The notes: generated by a model not told the origin, from the letters alone. DNA of 38,086 nt from Methanosarcina sp. (GCF_028693135.1 NZ_JAQUVZ010000035.1:1-38086); one strand, 5' to 3'. Positions 8,421 through 18,387 are shown, numbered from the stretch's first letter. Numbers and translations: made by a program.

Positions 8421-9094
8421 TCAAGATAGAGGGACTGAGAATATAAATAAAAGGATTGAGGAATAAAAAAAGGGCATAAATCGAGAGCTGGAATGTGTAG
8501 ATGAAGCAAGCTCGTTGGCAGTCCCTGATTAATTAGTTGCTCTATTCTAGCCCCAGAAGGAAAATTCCCATTTTTCCCTCCCGGCGCCGTAAGGGATTTG
8601 GGCCGGCCTGCCAGCCAGATAAATACATTCCTTAAACCCGGAAATCGCTTTTCAATTCAGGTAAATATAAGCGCCTCCGCCAGCTTGTCTGGAGGTCCTT
8701 CAAAAAAAGAAGTGAAAAAGAGACTTGAAAAAGAATGCCTTTAATATGTATTTAATTCTGGTTTGTGATCATTTATACAGGTTTTTCTATATTTTTTAGT
8801 ATTTGCTCATATTATGTCACATTTACTTCATGGTTTGTATTTTCTGTTCTTTATTCCTTTGTAAGGCCGCTCTCCTGCGTCGAGCGTGGCAAGAACGACT
8901 TGATGTAGCAACTGACGTTGTATGGGTCAGAGAGATTAGAACTTAGCTCTCTTGAGTGAAGCTCACCCGTAACACAAAATAAGCCCTCTTGGCGAAGTTC
9001 ACTGCTAAAACCCATCAAGTAGTCCTCTTGAGCGCAGCGAAAAGGACCTCGTGCTCCCGAAGCGAAACTCGGGTGCCGAAGCGCAATTCGGGCG
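8421..9094. other. Intergenic region between polB and pstS
   Basis: No gene is supported here. The left two thirds hold GC-rich segments with short self-complementary stretches (for example CCTCC and GGAGG flanking 12 bases near 8675-8695) next to T-rich DNA at about 8760-8860. The right third, from about 8940 to 9094, is a string of related repeat units of the form CTCTTGAGnGAAGnTCAC and CCGAAGCG..TTCGGG, described as a separate repeat feature. It has no tRNA features that I can see. Confidence 0.5.
8946..9094 (-). repeat. Hairpin-rich repeat after polB
   Basis: Immediately past the polB stop, the minus strand carries CCGAA-TTGCGC-TTCGG and CCCGA-(loop)-TCGGG hairpins, then a 26-base unit at 9022-9047 with GTCCT/AGGAC ends, then two more divergent units (about 8946-8967 and 8984-9002). 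The 26-base unit is repeated exactly at 30135-30160, also right after a minus-strand gene. The position and form suggest a 3'-UTR or terminator element that has spread or been copied in the genome. Confidence 0.6.
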
Positions 9095-11902
9095 TTAGAA
9101 ATCGAACAGGGAACGCTGCTCTACACGCCCGTTCTCCGGGCACTGGATCTTCTCTTCCTGTACTAACCCTTCGTGCTCCCTTTGAGAGGATAATTTATCT
9201 TTTTCCTGTGTTTTCACATCAGGGTTCTTCACTTCAAAATCAAAGAGGCCTTTCTGCTTTGAATCAAAGTCAAGGGAAGACATTTTGACTCCAAAAACCC
9301 CCAGAATGCGCTCCACGGGGGGCAGAATCTGCTTCTTAATATAGTAATCCACATCTATAGGCACATTGCGTTCCCGGACATAGTCGGGGTCCTCGGCTCG
9401 CTCAACAAAGAGGCCTTTTCCTGCGATGATGACAAAAGGAATCCTTGTCCCTATCGAAGGCATGATCCCAGTCCGCGTCCTCAGATTTTCTACAACGGTC
9501 AGGTGAGGCTGCTTATTTTTGTAGCTGTCAGGTTTTCGGGTAAGGGTCCGGGTCAGGATAAGTTTTTCAATAAGCTCGGCATCTCTTCCAGGGTCAAGGT
9601 TTCTGACATCGTTGACAACCTTACGGACGTGTTCTACAGCCTGGTCAACATCACCCTCTATAAGCACAAGCTCAAGAACCCTGTTAAGAGTTATTGAAGT
9701 CAGTTCGCACCAGTCCCTGCGCACAGTTTCCATGCCTTTGACCTTGATTTTGTTTTCCCAGCCTGAATTTTTGGGCTCAAAAAGCCAGAGTGCATAGCGC
9801 TTCTTTGCAATGAGAAGAGCACGTTTTGCAACAGATTCAAACTCAAGCTCCATCGGGTCAGGTAGAGAAGCCGAAACAATCTCTGAAAGCCGGTCCCCTA
9901 CAAGGCTGATCTCTTCAAGGGAGAGATCTCCACTTGACCTGCAGTGCACAAAAACACTGTCTGTATCCCCGTAAGCAACTGACAATTCGACTATTTTGTC
10001 CTGAGAGGAAAGTTCCCCTGCTTCTTCGAGAAGTAAAGCTGCCGAACCCCTTAAAACGATTTTACCTATAGTAGTATTTATGAGGTCCCGGGTATTCAGG
10101 ATATTATGTCTCCCAAAACTGGTTACGGCATTTGCAAGCGTCAGGCTGTAGAGCCTTGCCCGGGCATACCCCGAATAGCCGTAAAAACTGTTAAGCAGGA
10201 TTTTTAAGGCAAGCTGGGTAGCATCAAGCACACGACACTCGTTTTCATCCGAGGCCCGCTTCATCCTTTTCTTTGTCTCCCCCCTCTGGTTAAGCAGGTC
10301 TTCGAGAATGGAAGGCACAATGCCCCTGAATACCTCAGGAGGAACAAATTCTCCCCCCGACGGAGGCTTGATCGTTTCCCCATCAGGCCGGTCTCGAGTC
10401 ACAACAGTTGTGTAACACAGGTTGTGAGCCATCATGATAGTAGGATAAAGAGACTTGTAGTCAAGGATCAGCACATTTTCCAGAAGGCCCTTCTTCGGTT
10501 CAAGTACCTCTCCACCTTTCAGGTCCGAACTCATATCGTACCTTTCAGCCGAAAGCTCGTCCCCTGGCTTTGGAAGAATAACCCGGTCCTTCAGCCTGAA
10601 TTCCCTGAGGAGAAGATTCTCAACCATGGAAGTTTGACCCCCGTCAACAATCTCCTGGAGCAGGCTCCCGCTTACCTGAGCAAGAGCGATGTATTTATCA
10701 AGGAGCCTCAGCTCAAGAACAAGCTCCAGGGCAAGCTCGGAGTCCCTGCGTGAATAATCAACAAATTTTTTAAATTTATCCCCTGAGTCATTCCAGTACT
10801 CTTCCATCTCCATAGGAGCAACATCAAGTTTTTCACGGTTCAGAAGTTCTTTTGAAACGACTCTCAGGGTATACTGTTTCAGGCTGAAAGCTCTCCTTAT
10901 AAGAGGAAGGGCATCCACAACCACCCTGCCTTTCAGTTCAGTCCGGGTAATGAGCCCGAACCTTCTATAACCCATCTGGCTGCCGTCCCTCCCAACAACC
11001 GGATTGATCACTTCCCCTTTTGCAATCAGGGTTTTAACCCTGTCCGTGATATAAGGAATATCGAAGTCCTGGTGGTTATACCCTGCAACAATGTCAGGGT
11101 CATATTCGCAAATAATCTCGAAAAAACGGTTCAACATCTCGGTTTCATCCCTGCAGGGAATGACATCGTCATCCATTCCGGCAGCAGGTTTTGCCAGCAG
11201 AATAAGGGTCTTATGCCCATTATATGCGGGCTCGAAAGAGAAGCTGATCATGATTATGGGCGAGACATCAGGAGAAGGCATCCCTCCGTCATGGGGCAGG
11301 CACTCAATATCAAAAGAGAGGTACTTCAAAGGAGCAATTGCCAGGCTTTCAACCCTCTTTAACCCGGATGCAAGGATTGCAGAATCACATGCAAAGTTTT
11401 CGCGGAGGGAACTGCCTGCAGAACCTGCCCGGAAATATCTGGGGGGTTCTACGGACTTTCCTTCTACAGAAACCCAGACCATGCCTCCAAGATCCCTATC
11501 AATTAAAAAGCGGTTTCTGAAGAGAATATCACTTTCATAAACCTGCCAGTCCCCTTCGGCTCTCAAAACATCCCGAACCTTCAGAATCTCGTCCCTTATC
11601 TCAGGCACATCCCTTGGCAGGCGGGTAGTAATCCTGAGCATTTCTTTCTTTGTTTTCTGGTATCCAACAGGTTCAAACTTTTCGACAATTTCGACCTTCT
11701 GGACCTGCTCAAAAGTATCTTTTATAAGCCTCGCTACAGCGTGCAGGTCTCCAGAGGCCTTGAGATAAAAGTAAGGCTCAAAATCCGGGACAAAGCAGCA
11801 TACACTTTTTCCGTCCGCCGCCCTGCCAAAGAGGCGAATGACAGGCCCGCTGCCATTGACGATTTGGTAATCTGCATCCAAGATCTGAAAATCCATAGGC
11901 AT
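9095..11902 (-). CDS. polB: DNA polymerase family B (PolB)
   Basis: A replicative or repair B-family DNA polymerase with proofreading, 935 residues. Exonuclease motifs: SFDIE with Asp198/Glu200, NHQDFD at 276-281 and YSRRD at 383-387. Polymerase motifs: A, DYKSLYP at 481-487; B, KILLNSFYG at 567-575; C, YGDTDS at 644-649; then KKRYAL. The C-terminus carries two short PCNA-binding-like motifs, QKGLFDF (9236-9256) and, at the very end, QRSLFDF. No intein is visible. No Shine-Dalgarno sequence precedes the ATG, and an A/T box (GCTATATGTC on the minus strand) lies roughly 20-30 bases upstream, so the message may be leaderless. All catalytic residues are present. Confidence 0.97.
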   Translation of the reverse strand: MPMDFQILDADYQIVNGSGPVIRLFGRAADGKSVCCFVPDFEPYFYLKASGDLHAVARLIKDTFEQVQKVEIVEKFEPVGYQKTKKEMLRITTRLPRDVPEIRDEILKVRDVLRAEGDWQVYESDILFRNRFLIDRDLGGMVWVSVEGKSVEPPRYFRAGSAGSSLRENFACDSAILASGLKRVESLAIAPLKYLSFDIECLPHDGGMPSPDVSPIIMISFSFEPAYNGHKTLILLAKPAAGMDDDVIPCRDETEMLNRFFEIICEYDPDIVAGYNHQDFDIPYITDRVKTLIAKGEVINPVVGRDGSQMGYRRFGLITRTELKGRVVVDALPLIRRAFSLKQYTLRVVSKELLNREKLDVAPMEMEEYWNDSGDKFKKFVDYSRRDSELALELVLELRLLDKYIALAQVSGSLLQEIVDGGQTSMVENLLLREFRLKDRVILPKPGDELSAERYDMSSDLKGGEVLEPKKGLLENVLILDYKSLYPTIMMAHNLCYTTVVTRDRPDGETIKPPSGGEFVPPEVFRGIVPSILEDLLNQRGETKKRMKRASDENECRVLDATQLALKILLNSFYGYSGYARARLYSLTLANAVTSFGRHNILNTRDLINTTIGKIVLRGSAALLLEEAGELSSQDKIVELSVAYGDTDSVFVHCRSSGDLSLEEISLVGDRLSEIVSASLPDPMELEFESVAKRALLIAKKRYALWLFEPKNSGWENKIKVKGMETVRRDWCELTSITLNRVLELVLIEGDVDQAVEHVRKVVNDVRNLDPGRDAELIEKLILTRTLTRKPDSYKNKQPHLTVVENLRTRTGIMPSIGTRIPFVIIAGKGLFVERAEDPDYVRERNVPIDVDYYIKKQILPPVERILGVFGVKMSSLDFDSKQKGLFDFEVKNPDVKTQEKDKLSSQREHEGLVQEEKIQCPENGRVEQRSLFDF

Positions 11903-12007
11903 GGTTTACAGCTTTAGATAGACATATAGCTTTTGTTGTATTTTTGAGAGATAAAACTCTGTTTTGAAAAAGGTTTTCAGGGCCGAAAATAGGCGATCTA
12001 AAAGGAC
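11903..12007 (-). promoter_or_regulatory. Short gap holding the likely polB promoter
   Basis: This 105-base gap separates the chelatase gene from polB on the same strand. On the minus strand GCTATATGTC (about 11918-11927) is a plausible TATA-like box close to the polB start. No strong T-run terminator for the upstream chelatase gene is seen, so read-through cannot be excluded. Confidence 0.3.
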
Positions 12008-14116
12008 TCAAACTGAAAAATCACCTGAAGGTGACCGGATATCAAAAGGGGCTGAAGCTCGAACCGCATCGACTATAGAATCTGATTTTAAATTTTCAAG
12101 GGTCAGGTACGTGGCTCCAAGGGCAGTAGAAATCTGCTGTGCAAGCCCGAATTTGATCATGCTGTTTTCCGTGTCAATTACGGCAGATTGTATGCCTTCC
12201 TCCCTTAACCGGGAAGCAACTGTTTTTGTTTCCTGAAGAGGGGATTCCCCATTCATACTGACATTAGCCCTGCCGTCAGAGATAAGAACCATAAAAGGGC
12301 AGGTATCGGGATCACGCTGGAGTTCGATTTTTATGACCTCATACCCTTTTACAAGTCCCTGGGAAAGAGGCGTCTTTCCCCCCGTAGGCATTTCCTGTAA
12401 ATACTTTTGAGCCAGTTCTATACTGGAGGTCGGAGGCAGCAGCAGTTCCGCACTATCCCCTTTAAAAGCGATAAGCCCCACTTTGTCGCGTTTCTGGTAG
12501 GCATCCATAAGCATTGACAGGACTGCACCTTTGGAAGCAACCATACGCTGCCGGGCTCCCATCGAACCACTGGCATCAACCACAAAGAGTACAAGGTTCC
12601 CTATCTTTTTCTCCCGTATTTTTTCCCTAAAATCGGATTCATGGATTGCCATGGAATTGCCATTCTTTTCCCGCGTAAGCTGGAAGGGAGCAGCAGCCCT
12701 CAGGGTGGCATCAAAAGCAAGGTCTGTGGTTTTTTCGTGAGGAATTGAACTTTTTATGTACCTGCCTTTTTTAGATCTGGTCAGGGTTTTGCTGCGCCTG
12801 CCTGATCCGTTTCGCTGATCTCTGCGAAATTCAGGAGACAATTGTTTTACCTGATAGTTTTCCCCGATTTCAAAAGTAGTTTCCGAAGAAGCGTCCGGTT
12901 GCTCTGTATTCTTGTCTCCGGACTCTTCAGGGCGATGACCTTCAGCCTGTTTAGGCTGCTGATCCGGGCCTTCGTTCGGTTCTTTTTTTTGCTGCTCGGG
13001 TTTATCTTTCTCATTTCCGCCCTCATTTTTCGGTTTATCTTCCTGATTTTTCTGTTTTTCCTTCTGTTTTTCCTTCTGCTTTTCTTTATGTTTCTCAATA
13101 CTGTCGTCCAGTTTATCCTGTTTATCGGGCTGATTATCAAAAGGCTTTCTGCGCATGCGGTGAGAAAGGGTAAGCCCCGCAGCCTCCCGGACATCTTCCT
13201 CGGTTACTTCGGTTCTTCCATAAAAAGCTGCAAGCGTGATTGAGGTCTTCATCATGGTAAGGTCTGCCCTGTGCCCGTCCACTCCCATGTCAATACAGAT
13301 CTGGCTGATCAGTTCAAGCATGTCATCTGAAATCCTGACCTCTGGAAGCAGTTTCTGCGCCAGAAGGATCTGCCCGCAAAGCTCGGCTTCGGCAGCCTGC
13401 CAGTTTGCTGCAAAAGCTTCAGGGCCTGCCTCATAACTGAGCCTGTATTTTATAAGTTCAACTCTTCGGGACACGTCACTGATGCCCTTTATATCCACAC
13501 ATAAACCAAACCGGTCCAGCAACTGCGGCCGCAGTTCCCCTTCTTCCGGGTTCATGGTGCCTACAAGCACAAAGTTAGCAGGATGGGAATAGGAGATTCC
13601 TTCCCTTTCAATAGTGTTTACCCCCATTGCCGCAGAGTCCAGGAGCACATCTACAAGGTGATCATCGAGAAGGTTAATCTCATCCACATACAGGATACCC
13701 CTGTGAGCCATTGCAAGCACTCCGGGCTCAAAACGCTTTTCCCCTGTTTTTATGGCATGTTCGATATCAAGGGTCCCGACAACCCGGTCTTCGGTGGCAC
13801 TTACAGGCAGGTCCGCAACTTTCATTTTTACCCGGGAAATTTTCAGAACTCCTGCTTTTAGTTTTTCAAGGCATTCCTCACACAGGTCGCTTCTATTATT
13901 TGGGTTGCATTTGAACTTGCAGCCTTCAACCACCTCAATTTCAGGCAGGAGGTTGGCAAGCGCCCGGACGGCGGTTGATTTGGCAGTTCCTTTTTCCCCC
14001 CTGATCAAAACTCCTCCCACTTTAGGGTTGATGAGATTTAAGATCAGGGCTTTTTTCATTTGTTCCTGCCCGACTATAGCGGTAAAAGGGTATGGAGTAA
14101 TATTGTGGTTCCTCAT
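12008..14116 (-). CDS. Fused BchI/BchD-type chelatase AAA+ and vWA subunit
   Basis: A 702-residue motor subunit of the kind that drives metal insertion by CobN/BchH-type chelatases. The N-terminal AAA+ half has Walker A GEKGTAKS (40-47), four cysteines (66, 70, 79, 82) in a CxxxC...CxxC arrangement, Walker [11 protein letters not shown] (141-150) and the arginine-finger region QLLDRFGL. A highly charged Lys/Glu/Gln linker (about 345-425) contains several KEKQ repeats. The C-terminal vWA domain has the MIDAS motif DASGS (about 513), TGGKTPLSQ and [10 protein letters not shown]. It thus combines the separate I and D subunits of bacterial magnesium or cobalt chelatases. It lies 20 bases after the S-layer-like gene and opposite the cobN operon, its likely partner. 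Confidence 0.92.
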   Translation of the reverse strand: MRNHNITPYPFTAIVGQEQMKKALILNLINPKVGGVLIRGEKGTAKSTAVRALANLLPEIEVVEGCKFKCNPNNRSDLCEECLEKLKAGVLKISRVKMKVADLPVSATEDRVVGTLDIEHAIKTGEKRFEPGVLAMAHRGILYVDEINLLDDHLVDVLLDSAAMGVNTIEREGISYSHPANFVLVGTMNPEEGELRPQLLDRFGLCVDIKGISDVSRRVELIKYRLSYEAGPEAFAANWQAAEAELCGQILLAQKLLPEVRISDDMLELISQICIDMGVDGHRADLTMMKTSITLAAFYGRTEVTEEDVREAAGLTLSHRMRRKPFDNQPDKQDKLDDSIEKHKEKQKEKQKEKQKNQEDKPKNEGGNEKDKPEQQKKEPNEGPDQQPKQAEGHRPEESGDKNTEQPDASSETTFEIGENYQVKQLSPEFRRDQRNGSGRRSKTLTRSKKGRYIKSSIPHEKTTDLAFDATLRAAAPFQLTREKNGNSMAIHESDFREKIREKKIGNLVLFVVDASGSMGARQRMVASKGAVLSMLMDAYQKRDKVGLIAFKGDSAELLLPPTSSIELAQKYLQEMPTGGKTPLSQGLVKGYEVIKIELQRDPDTCPFMVLISDGRANVSMNGESPLQETKTVASRLREEGIQSAVIDTENSMIKFGLAQQISTALGATYLTLENLKSDSIVDAVRASAPFDIRSPSGDFSV

Positions 14117-14136
14117 GGTTTTGCCTCAAGAAGTTT

Positions 14137-15894
14137 TCAGATTCCGACCAGGTATTCTTCAATGCTCATAGCGGGTATGGATACGGGAGTGGTGGAAGGA
14201 AGAATGGATTCCACATTTTCCACCCTGTTCATGTAAGGGTAAAAGGTCACGTAGAGATTCCCTGAGGTCTTCTTTTCAAACCGGCCAATCCAGGTTTCTT
14301 CCATGACATTGATATCCGAACCGGACCAGACCACATGTTTATTTTCGAGCCTGAGTTTCGGATAGGTCTCAACAACAGTAAGCTCTCCGATCTCATCCCC
14401 ATAATTCAATTCCAGAGGGCTGTCAGAGAAATGCAGAAGATACTTCAGATTAACAGCAGAGAGCTCCTCGCCCTGTATGACGCTGTCAACATATACCGAA
14501 AAGAAGGGCACTTCAACCCCATTTAATTCCTTTGTGTAGAGAAGGGTGTGGGTACCCAGGTCTGCCGATTTGCCGGGAGAGATTATGCTTGAATACACCG
14601 GGAGGTTGTTCCTGAAAACAGTCAGGCAGGCACTATCCGAATTTAAATCGGTGACTTTCAGGGTATACCCTTCTTTCAGGTAATATTCTTCACCCGGATG
14701 GAGGAGTTTCTTATCTTCATCCAGAAGGATATTTACAATTCCCTGGTCACTCCCAAGATATGCACATTTTTCACCATTCCAGCCAAGCACGGAATATCCT
14801 TCATTAAACCATTCTTCCCCGTAATCGCTCATCTCCGGGTTTTTATATGCTATCTTAACAGGCAGGGATTCGTAAACCAGGCCCCCTTCAGGAATCCAAT
14901 CATTTCCAGCATCAAGGGAAAGTTCAAGGCTTTCAGTACTGAGATCGTACTCAGGGTCGTAAAAAAGCATACCAAAAGAATCAGCTGTCCAGATGCAGAA
15001 ATCCATAGAGGAATCCGAGCGGTTTACAGCCAGGGATGTACCCCTGATCTTATACGATTTGATAGTATCCTTAGTCATGTTGTAAGAACATGCCCGGTAT
15101 ACATTATCGGCAACCTGGAAATCGATCAGGTCGTCGAGGATGGTAGCATAATCTCCGAACTGCAGCCTGATAGGCACGCTGTTTTTCAGCTCAATATATT
15201 TACTCGTGACCGCAGTGACTTCGAACTTGCCGTATTCGTCTCCTTTTTCGAGCTTAAGAGGTGTATCTGAATAATGATTTACGCTTTTAAGGCGCACAAC
15301 GGGGTCCTTGCTGTCAAGAACCTTTTCCAGGGTCCCTTCCAGGATCACATATTCTGTGCCGTCGACCTCTGTCTTGAAACTAAATTTTGAGCCCTCTTCT
15401 ACGGATTCCGTAGTAACGGGGACAGAATTTTTCTGGAACTCAAGCAGGGCGTAGTTCCCGTTTATACCCTGAAGCACCAGTTTACAGCCGTTCCCGAGAT
15501 CAAAATCATTCCCCTTTTGAAGATCCCGGCTTCCGTAACTCACCAGGCTTTCACTGAGCAGCCCGTCCTCAAGGACCTTATATTTCTTCCCGAAAAAAGC
15601 AGTTGAACCGGAACTGATTTTTGAGGTATAGATGGCATCTCCTGTTTCAATAAAGCCATCCTCTGAAAAAGAAAGTTCCAGTGATTCATAGTATGTTCCG
15701 GAAGTGGTTGAATAATAAAATCCGGGGCAGTTTTCTGCATTGAGAATGTGATGATCTCCTCCTGCAATACTTATGAGTTGTCCTCGCTGTTCAATAGCAC
15801 CTTCTGATGGGATAATAATACATAAAAATATAAATATAAAAAAAAGTACACGAAATATTTGTAAAATAGAATATTTATTACCAATGATAGTCAT
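14137..15894 (-). CDS. Secreted S-layer-family protein, duplicated domain
   Basis: A 585-residue exported protein. An N-terminal signal segment (about residues 8-32) precedes two divergent copies of a Methanosarcina S-layer-type domain, at about 50-275 and 305-560. Shared landmarks are a start like GFYYS..SGTYYESLELSF / GMLFYDPEYDLSTESLELSL, a middle segment GKKYKVL / NEGYSVLGWNGEKCAYL, and an end like HYSDTPLKLEKGDEYGKFEV / HFSDSPLELNYGDEIGELTV. The major S-layer protein of this genus has the same two-domain plan, but here there is no C-terminal membrane anchor after the second domain. It is upstream of and probably co-transcribed with the BchI/BchD-type gene, and divergent from the cobN operon, so it may be a surface component of that system. 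Confidence 0.8.
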   Translation of the reverse strand: MTIIGNKYSILQIFRVLFFIFIFLCIIIPSEGAIEQRGQLISIAGGDHHILNAENCPGFYYSTTSGTYYESLELSFSEDGFIETGDAIYTSKISSGSTAFFGKKYKVLEDGLLSESLVSYGSRDLQKGNDFDLGNGCKLVLQGINGNYALLEFQKNSVPVTTESVEEGSKFSFKTEVDGTEYVILEGTLEKVLDSKDPVVRLKSVNHYSDTPLKLEKGDEYGKFEVTAVTSKYIELKNSVPIRLQFGDYATILDDLIDFQVADNVYRACSYNMTKDTIKSYKIRGTSLAVNRSDSSMDFCIWTADSFGMLFYDPEYDLSTESLELSLDAGNDWIPEGGLVYESLPVKIAYKNPEMSDYGEEWFNEGYSVLGWNGEKCAYLGSDQGIVNILLDEDKKLLHPGEEYYLKEGYTLKVTDLNSDSACLTVFRNNLPVYSSIISPGKSADLGTHTLLYTKELNGVEVPFFSVYVDSVIQGEELSAVNLKYLLHFSDSPLELNYGDEIGELTVVETYPKLRLENKHVVWSGSDINVMEETWIGRFEKKTSGNLYVTFYPYMNRVENVESILPSTTPVSIPAMSIEEYLVGI

Positions 15895-16244
15895 AAGAAT
15901 TATGACAATAATAATACTAAATAACCCTTTCGTTTTTTAGATGCAGGAAATAACTTTTATTTATTGTAAAAACCCATAAACAAAATAAAATTTTAACTTT
16001 TAGGGATTTTACCTTCGAGCTACAGATTTGAAATGAAAGCCATTGATGCCGAAAATTAAACGCACAAGATTCAAAAAATGATTGTTTACTGATTACTGCG
16101 AAAATTTAGAGTTAGTTATTGAAAACACAAATGTAAAAATCAGTACTAATAAGTAATCATAATTTGTAAAAAAGTATAACTATATTTGTAAAAGATAAAT
16201 TTATTTCGAAATCTTTATTAACTTCCAGACAATGATTACCTTTC
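15895..16244. promoter_or_regulatory. Divergent AT-rich promoter region of the chelatase locus
   Basis: This 350-base gap separates the left-going S-layer/chelatase-motor arm from the right-going cobN operon. It contains repeated TTTGTAAAA-like words (for example near 16162-16170 and 16184-16192) and TATA-like segments such as AACTATATTTG (16179-16189) and GATAAATTTATTT (16194-16206). No gene is seen. Shared operators here could co-regulate both arms, but I recognise no defined binding site. Confidence 0.4.
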
Positions 16245-16838
16245 ATGATGCCAGGAAGAAATACTGTGTCAGGATTCATGTTCCTGCTTTTTGCAGTTCT
16301 GGCAATATTGTATTTTCAAACAACGTCTGCTGAAAAGATAGTATACGAGGGAAATTTCGAAGATAACTGCAACCTTGAAGGAGACTTTCTTAGCTGTAAA
16401 GGCAACGAACTTTATCTTGATACTCAAACCCCTTTCCTGACCGGGGAAGGCGTGTGGAATCAAAATGTAAGCCTGTCTCCGGGAAAAATTTCATGGAACT
16501 GGAATGGCGAAGACCTGGACAACTTCAGCCTCTGGTTAAAGATCACATTCAGCGACCATAAGTCAATTTATTATGTTACTGCAGGGAGCATGAATCCGCA
16601 ATCAGAAGGGGATTATTACCGGGATCAGGAAAAAAGGCGGCGCTTTTCCCCTTCCGTTGTAATCGCAGGGATTCCCCTGAGTTCTGTTGAAAGAGACCTC
16701 GTTGAGGATTATACCAGGTACTGTGGCCCTGCTGAAAATATTAAGGTCGTAAGCGTGAGTGCAGGGCTTGGGGATAACAGTACCCGGTGCAGGAATGTGT
16801 TGAAAATATCAGACCTGAAGATCTACGGCCAAGCATAA
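16245..16838 (+). CDS. Secreted protein of unknown function
   Basis: I do not recognise the family. The 197-residue product has a clear signal segment (MMPGR then FMFLLFAVLAILYF, about 11-24) with likely cleavage near TTSAEK. The mature part has four cysteines (two early, CNLEGDFLSC; two late, YCGPAE and TRCR), which could form disulfides, and aromatic beta-strand-like segments (ISWNWNGEDLDNFSLWLKITF), suggesting a small beta-sandwich. It opens the run of genes leading to the lipoproteins and cobN. The start lacks a Shine-Dalgarno motif; an internal ATG at 16278 would give a shorter but still exported protein. Confidence 0.7.
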   Translation: MMPGRNTVSGFMFLLFAVLAILYFQTTSAEKIVYEGNFEDNCNLEGDFLSCKGNELYLDTQTPFLTGEGVWNQNVSLSPGKISWNWNGEDLDNFSLWLKITFSDHKSIYYVTAGSMNPQSEGDYYRDQEKRRRFSPSVVIAGIPLSSVERDLVEDYTRYCGPAENIKVVSVSAGLGDNSTRCRNVLKISDLKIYGQA

Positions 16839-16877
16839 AAGGAATCAAAGGAGCCTGAAAACCAGAGGGGACTGAAA

Positions 16878-18383
16878 ATGAAAAAGAATATTGTTGTATT
16901 GGTGCTCATTTTTTTAATTGTTTTTTCAGTCGGTTCGGGATGCATATCTTCCGATGTAATGTCTTCCACGAATACGTCTTCAGATGAAGCTGATGAAAAC
17001 CCGGGAAAGAGTGCAGACAGTGAGCCGAACCAGGAAAATATAACGCCTTATGAAAAATCATCCCCCTACCTTTACTGGGAATATGAACTTGGAGATGTGA
17101 CCCCTGAAAATATCCTGGTCGGAAGATCGAGCATCCAGGACTGTGTAAGTTTTGCTCCGGATGGGAAATCCGTGGCTGTCGGGACAGGCTCGAACCTTAT
17201 AGTTATTGACGTGCCGGAAAAAAATGTGCTCTGGAAAAAGGCCCTCAAAGGAAACATTTCATCTATAGCATTCTCAAAAGACGGAAAGTACCTGCTTGCG
17301 GGGGAGAGGAGTGCTGATGGCTACATATACTCCCTGGATGCCGGCACAGGAGACGAGATCCGGATATACAGGACTGCCGATGATCTGGGGACAAGTACCA
17401 ATCCAAAATACCAGCCCTGCATATACCGGATAACGGCTGCAGAGGATGCTGTGTACATTGCGGCAGGCAGATACTGGAAAGATTCCGGATACGGGCTGGC
17501 TTCAAGGGTTTACAGGTTCAGCTCCGATGGCACCTTCTGCTGGAAACTCCCGGCGGCAGAAAATTACGCCCGGAGTGTGAGCTGGGTTGATTCAAGCCAG
17601 GACGGAAAAAATGTAGTATTTTCAACAGGGGACTGGACAAATTCCCTTGAAACGGATGCAGTCGTCTACTCTGTGGATGAAAACGGAAATCGCCGCTGGA
17701 AATACGAAATTCCTGCCCTCAGACCTTATTTTGTTTCTGCAGCCATCTGGCACGGGCTTGATGTTTCGGAAGACGGGTCCCTTATAACGGCCTATACAGG
17801 GGACGGGAGAAAATACCTCTTTTCTGACTTAGAGATGAAAGAGCCGGGAGACGGAGAGTCCGAGTGGTACTCCGAAGAATATCAGTCCAATGTGACAGTT
17901 CCGGAGGAACTTGAAGGAAGTATCATCTACACTTATGGTGAAAACGCAAAAATCACTGCCAAAAACGAGATGCTCTACCTTACGGGAGCCACACTTCCCG
18001 CATATTATCCCGATAATGTCCCCATGGCGCATCCTCTTGAAAATTCCCTCATATTCTGTGATGCAGAAACAGGAGAAGTTTCCTGGACTTATAGCCTGGG
18101 AGGGCGCTGTGCAGGGATCTTCTTCTCTCCGGATATGAGGTTCTTTGTCCTGCCAGTCGGCAAAGATACATCCGCGGGCAATACTCAGGTCCACGGGGTC
18201 CATGCCTTTGATAACCAGAAATCCGGGAATGGGAATTCAAAGCTGCTCTGGACCTTCAATACCGAAGGGGTTGTTGTGGATGCTGCGATTTCTTCGGACT
18301 GCACCGTAGCCGCAGTTGAAGTCCCTCTGCAGCTCAAAAATGGGGATGTAACCGGAAAACACAGATTAATAATTGTCAGGTGA
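16878..18383 (+). CDS. Beta-propeller lipoprotein 1
   Basis: A 501-residue exported lipoprotein. The signal peptide ends in a lipobox (VGSG before Cys22), followed by a Ser/Glu/Asp-rich linker of about 35 residues. The rest is made of repeated propeller blades, visible as YSLDAGTGDEIRIY, VYSVDENGNRRWKYEI, CDAETGEVSWTYSLG and ISSDCTVAAVEVP, similar to PQQ-like or WD-like blades. It is paralogous to the next gene over the whole propeller. Such lipoproteins act as extracytoplasmic binding or scaffolding modules; the ligand is unknown. It ends 4 bases before the next start. Confidence 0.85.
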   Translation: MKKNIVVLVLIFLIVFSVGSGCISSDVMSSTNTSSDEADENPGKSADSEPNQENITPYEKSSPYLYWEYELGDVTPENILVGRSSIQDCVSFAPDGKSVAVGTGSNLIVIDVPEKNVLWKKALKGNISSIAFSKDGKYLLAGERSADGYIYSLDAGTGDEIRIYRTADDLGTSTNPKYQPCIYRITAAEDAVYIAAGRYWKDSGYGLASRVYRFSSDGTFCWKLPAAENYARSVSWVDSSQDGKNVVFSTGDWTNSLETDAVVYSVDENGNRRWKYEIPALRPYFVSAAIWHGLDVSEDGSLITAYTGDGRKYLFSDLEMKEPGDGESEWYSEEYQSNVTVPEELEGSIIYTYGENAKITAKNEMLYLTGATLPAYYPDNVPMAHPLENSLIFCDAETGEVSWTYSLGGRCAGIFFSPDMRFFVLPVGKDTSAGNTQVHGVHAFDNQKSGNGNSKLLWTFNTEGVVVDAAISSDCTVAAVEVPLQLKNGDVTGKHRLIIVR

Positions 18384-18387
18384 GAAA

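Noticed and set aside
12842-13243. Hydrophobic plus-strand frame of 133 codons
   Set aside because: It is the complement of the Lys/Glu/Gln-rich linker of the chelatase gene, which always reads as Phe/Leu-rich on the other strand.
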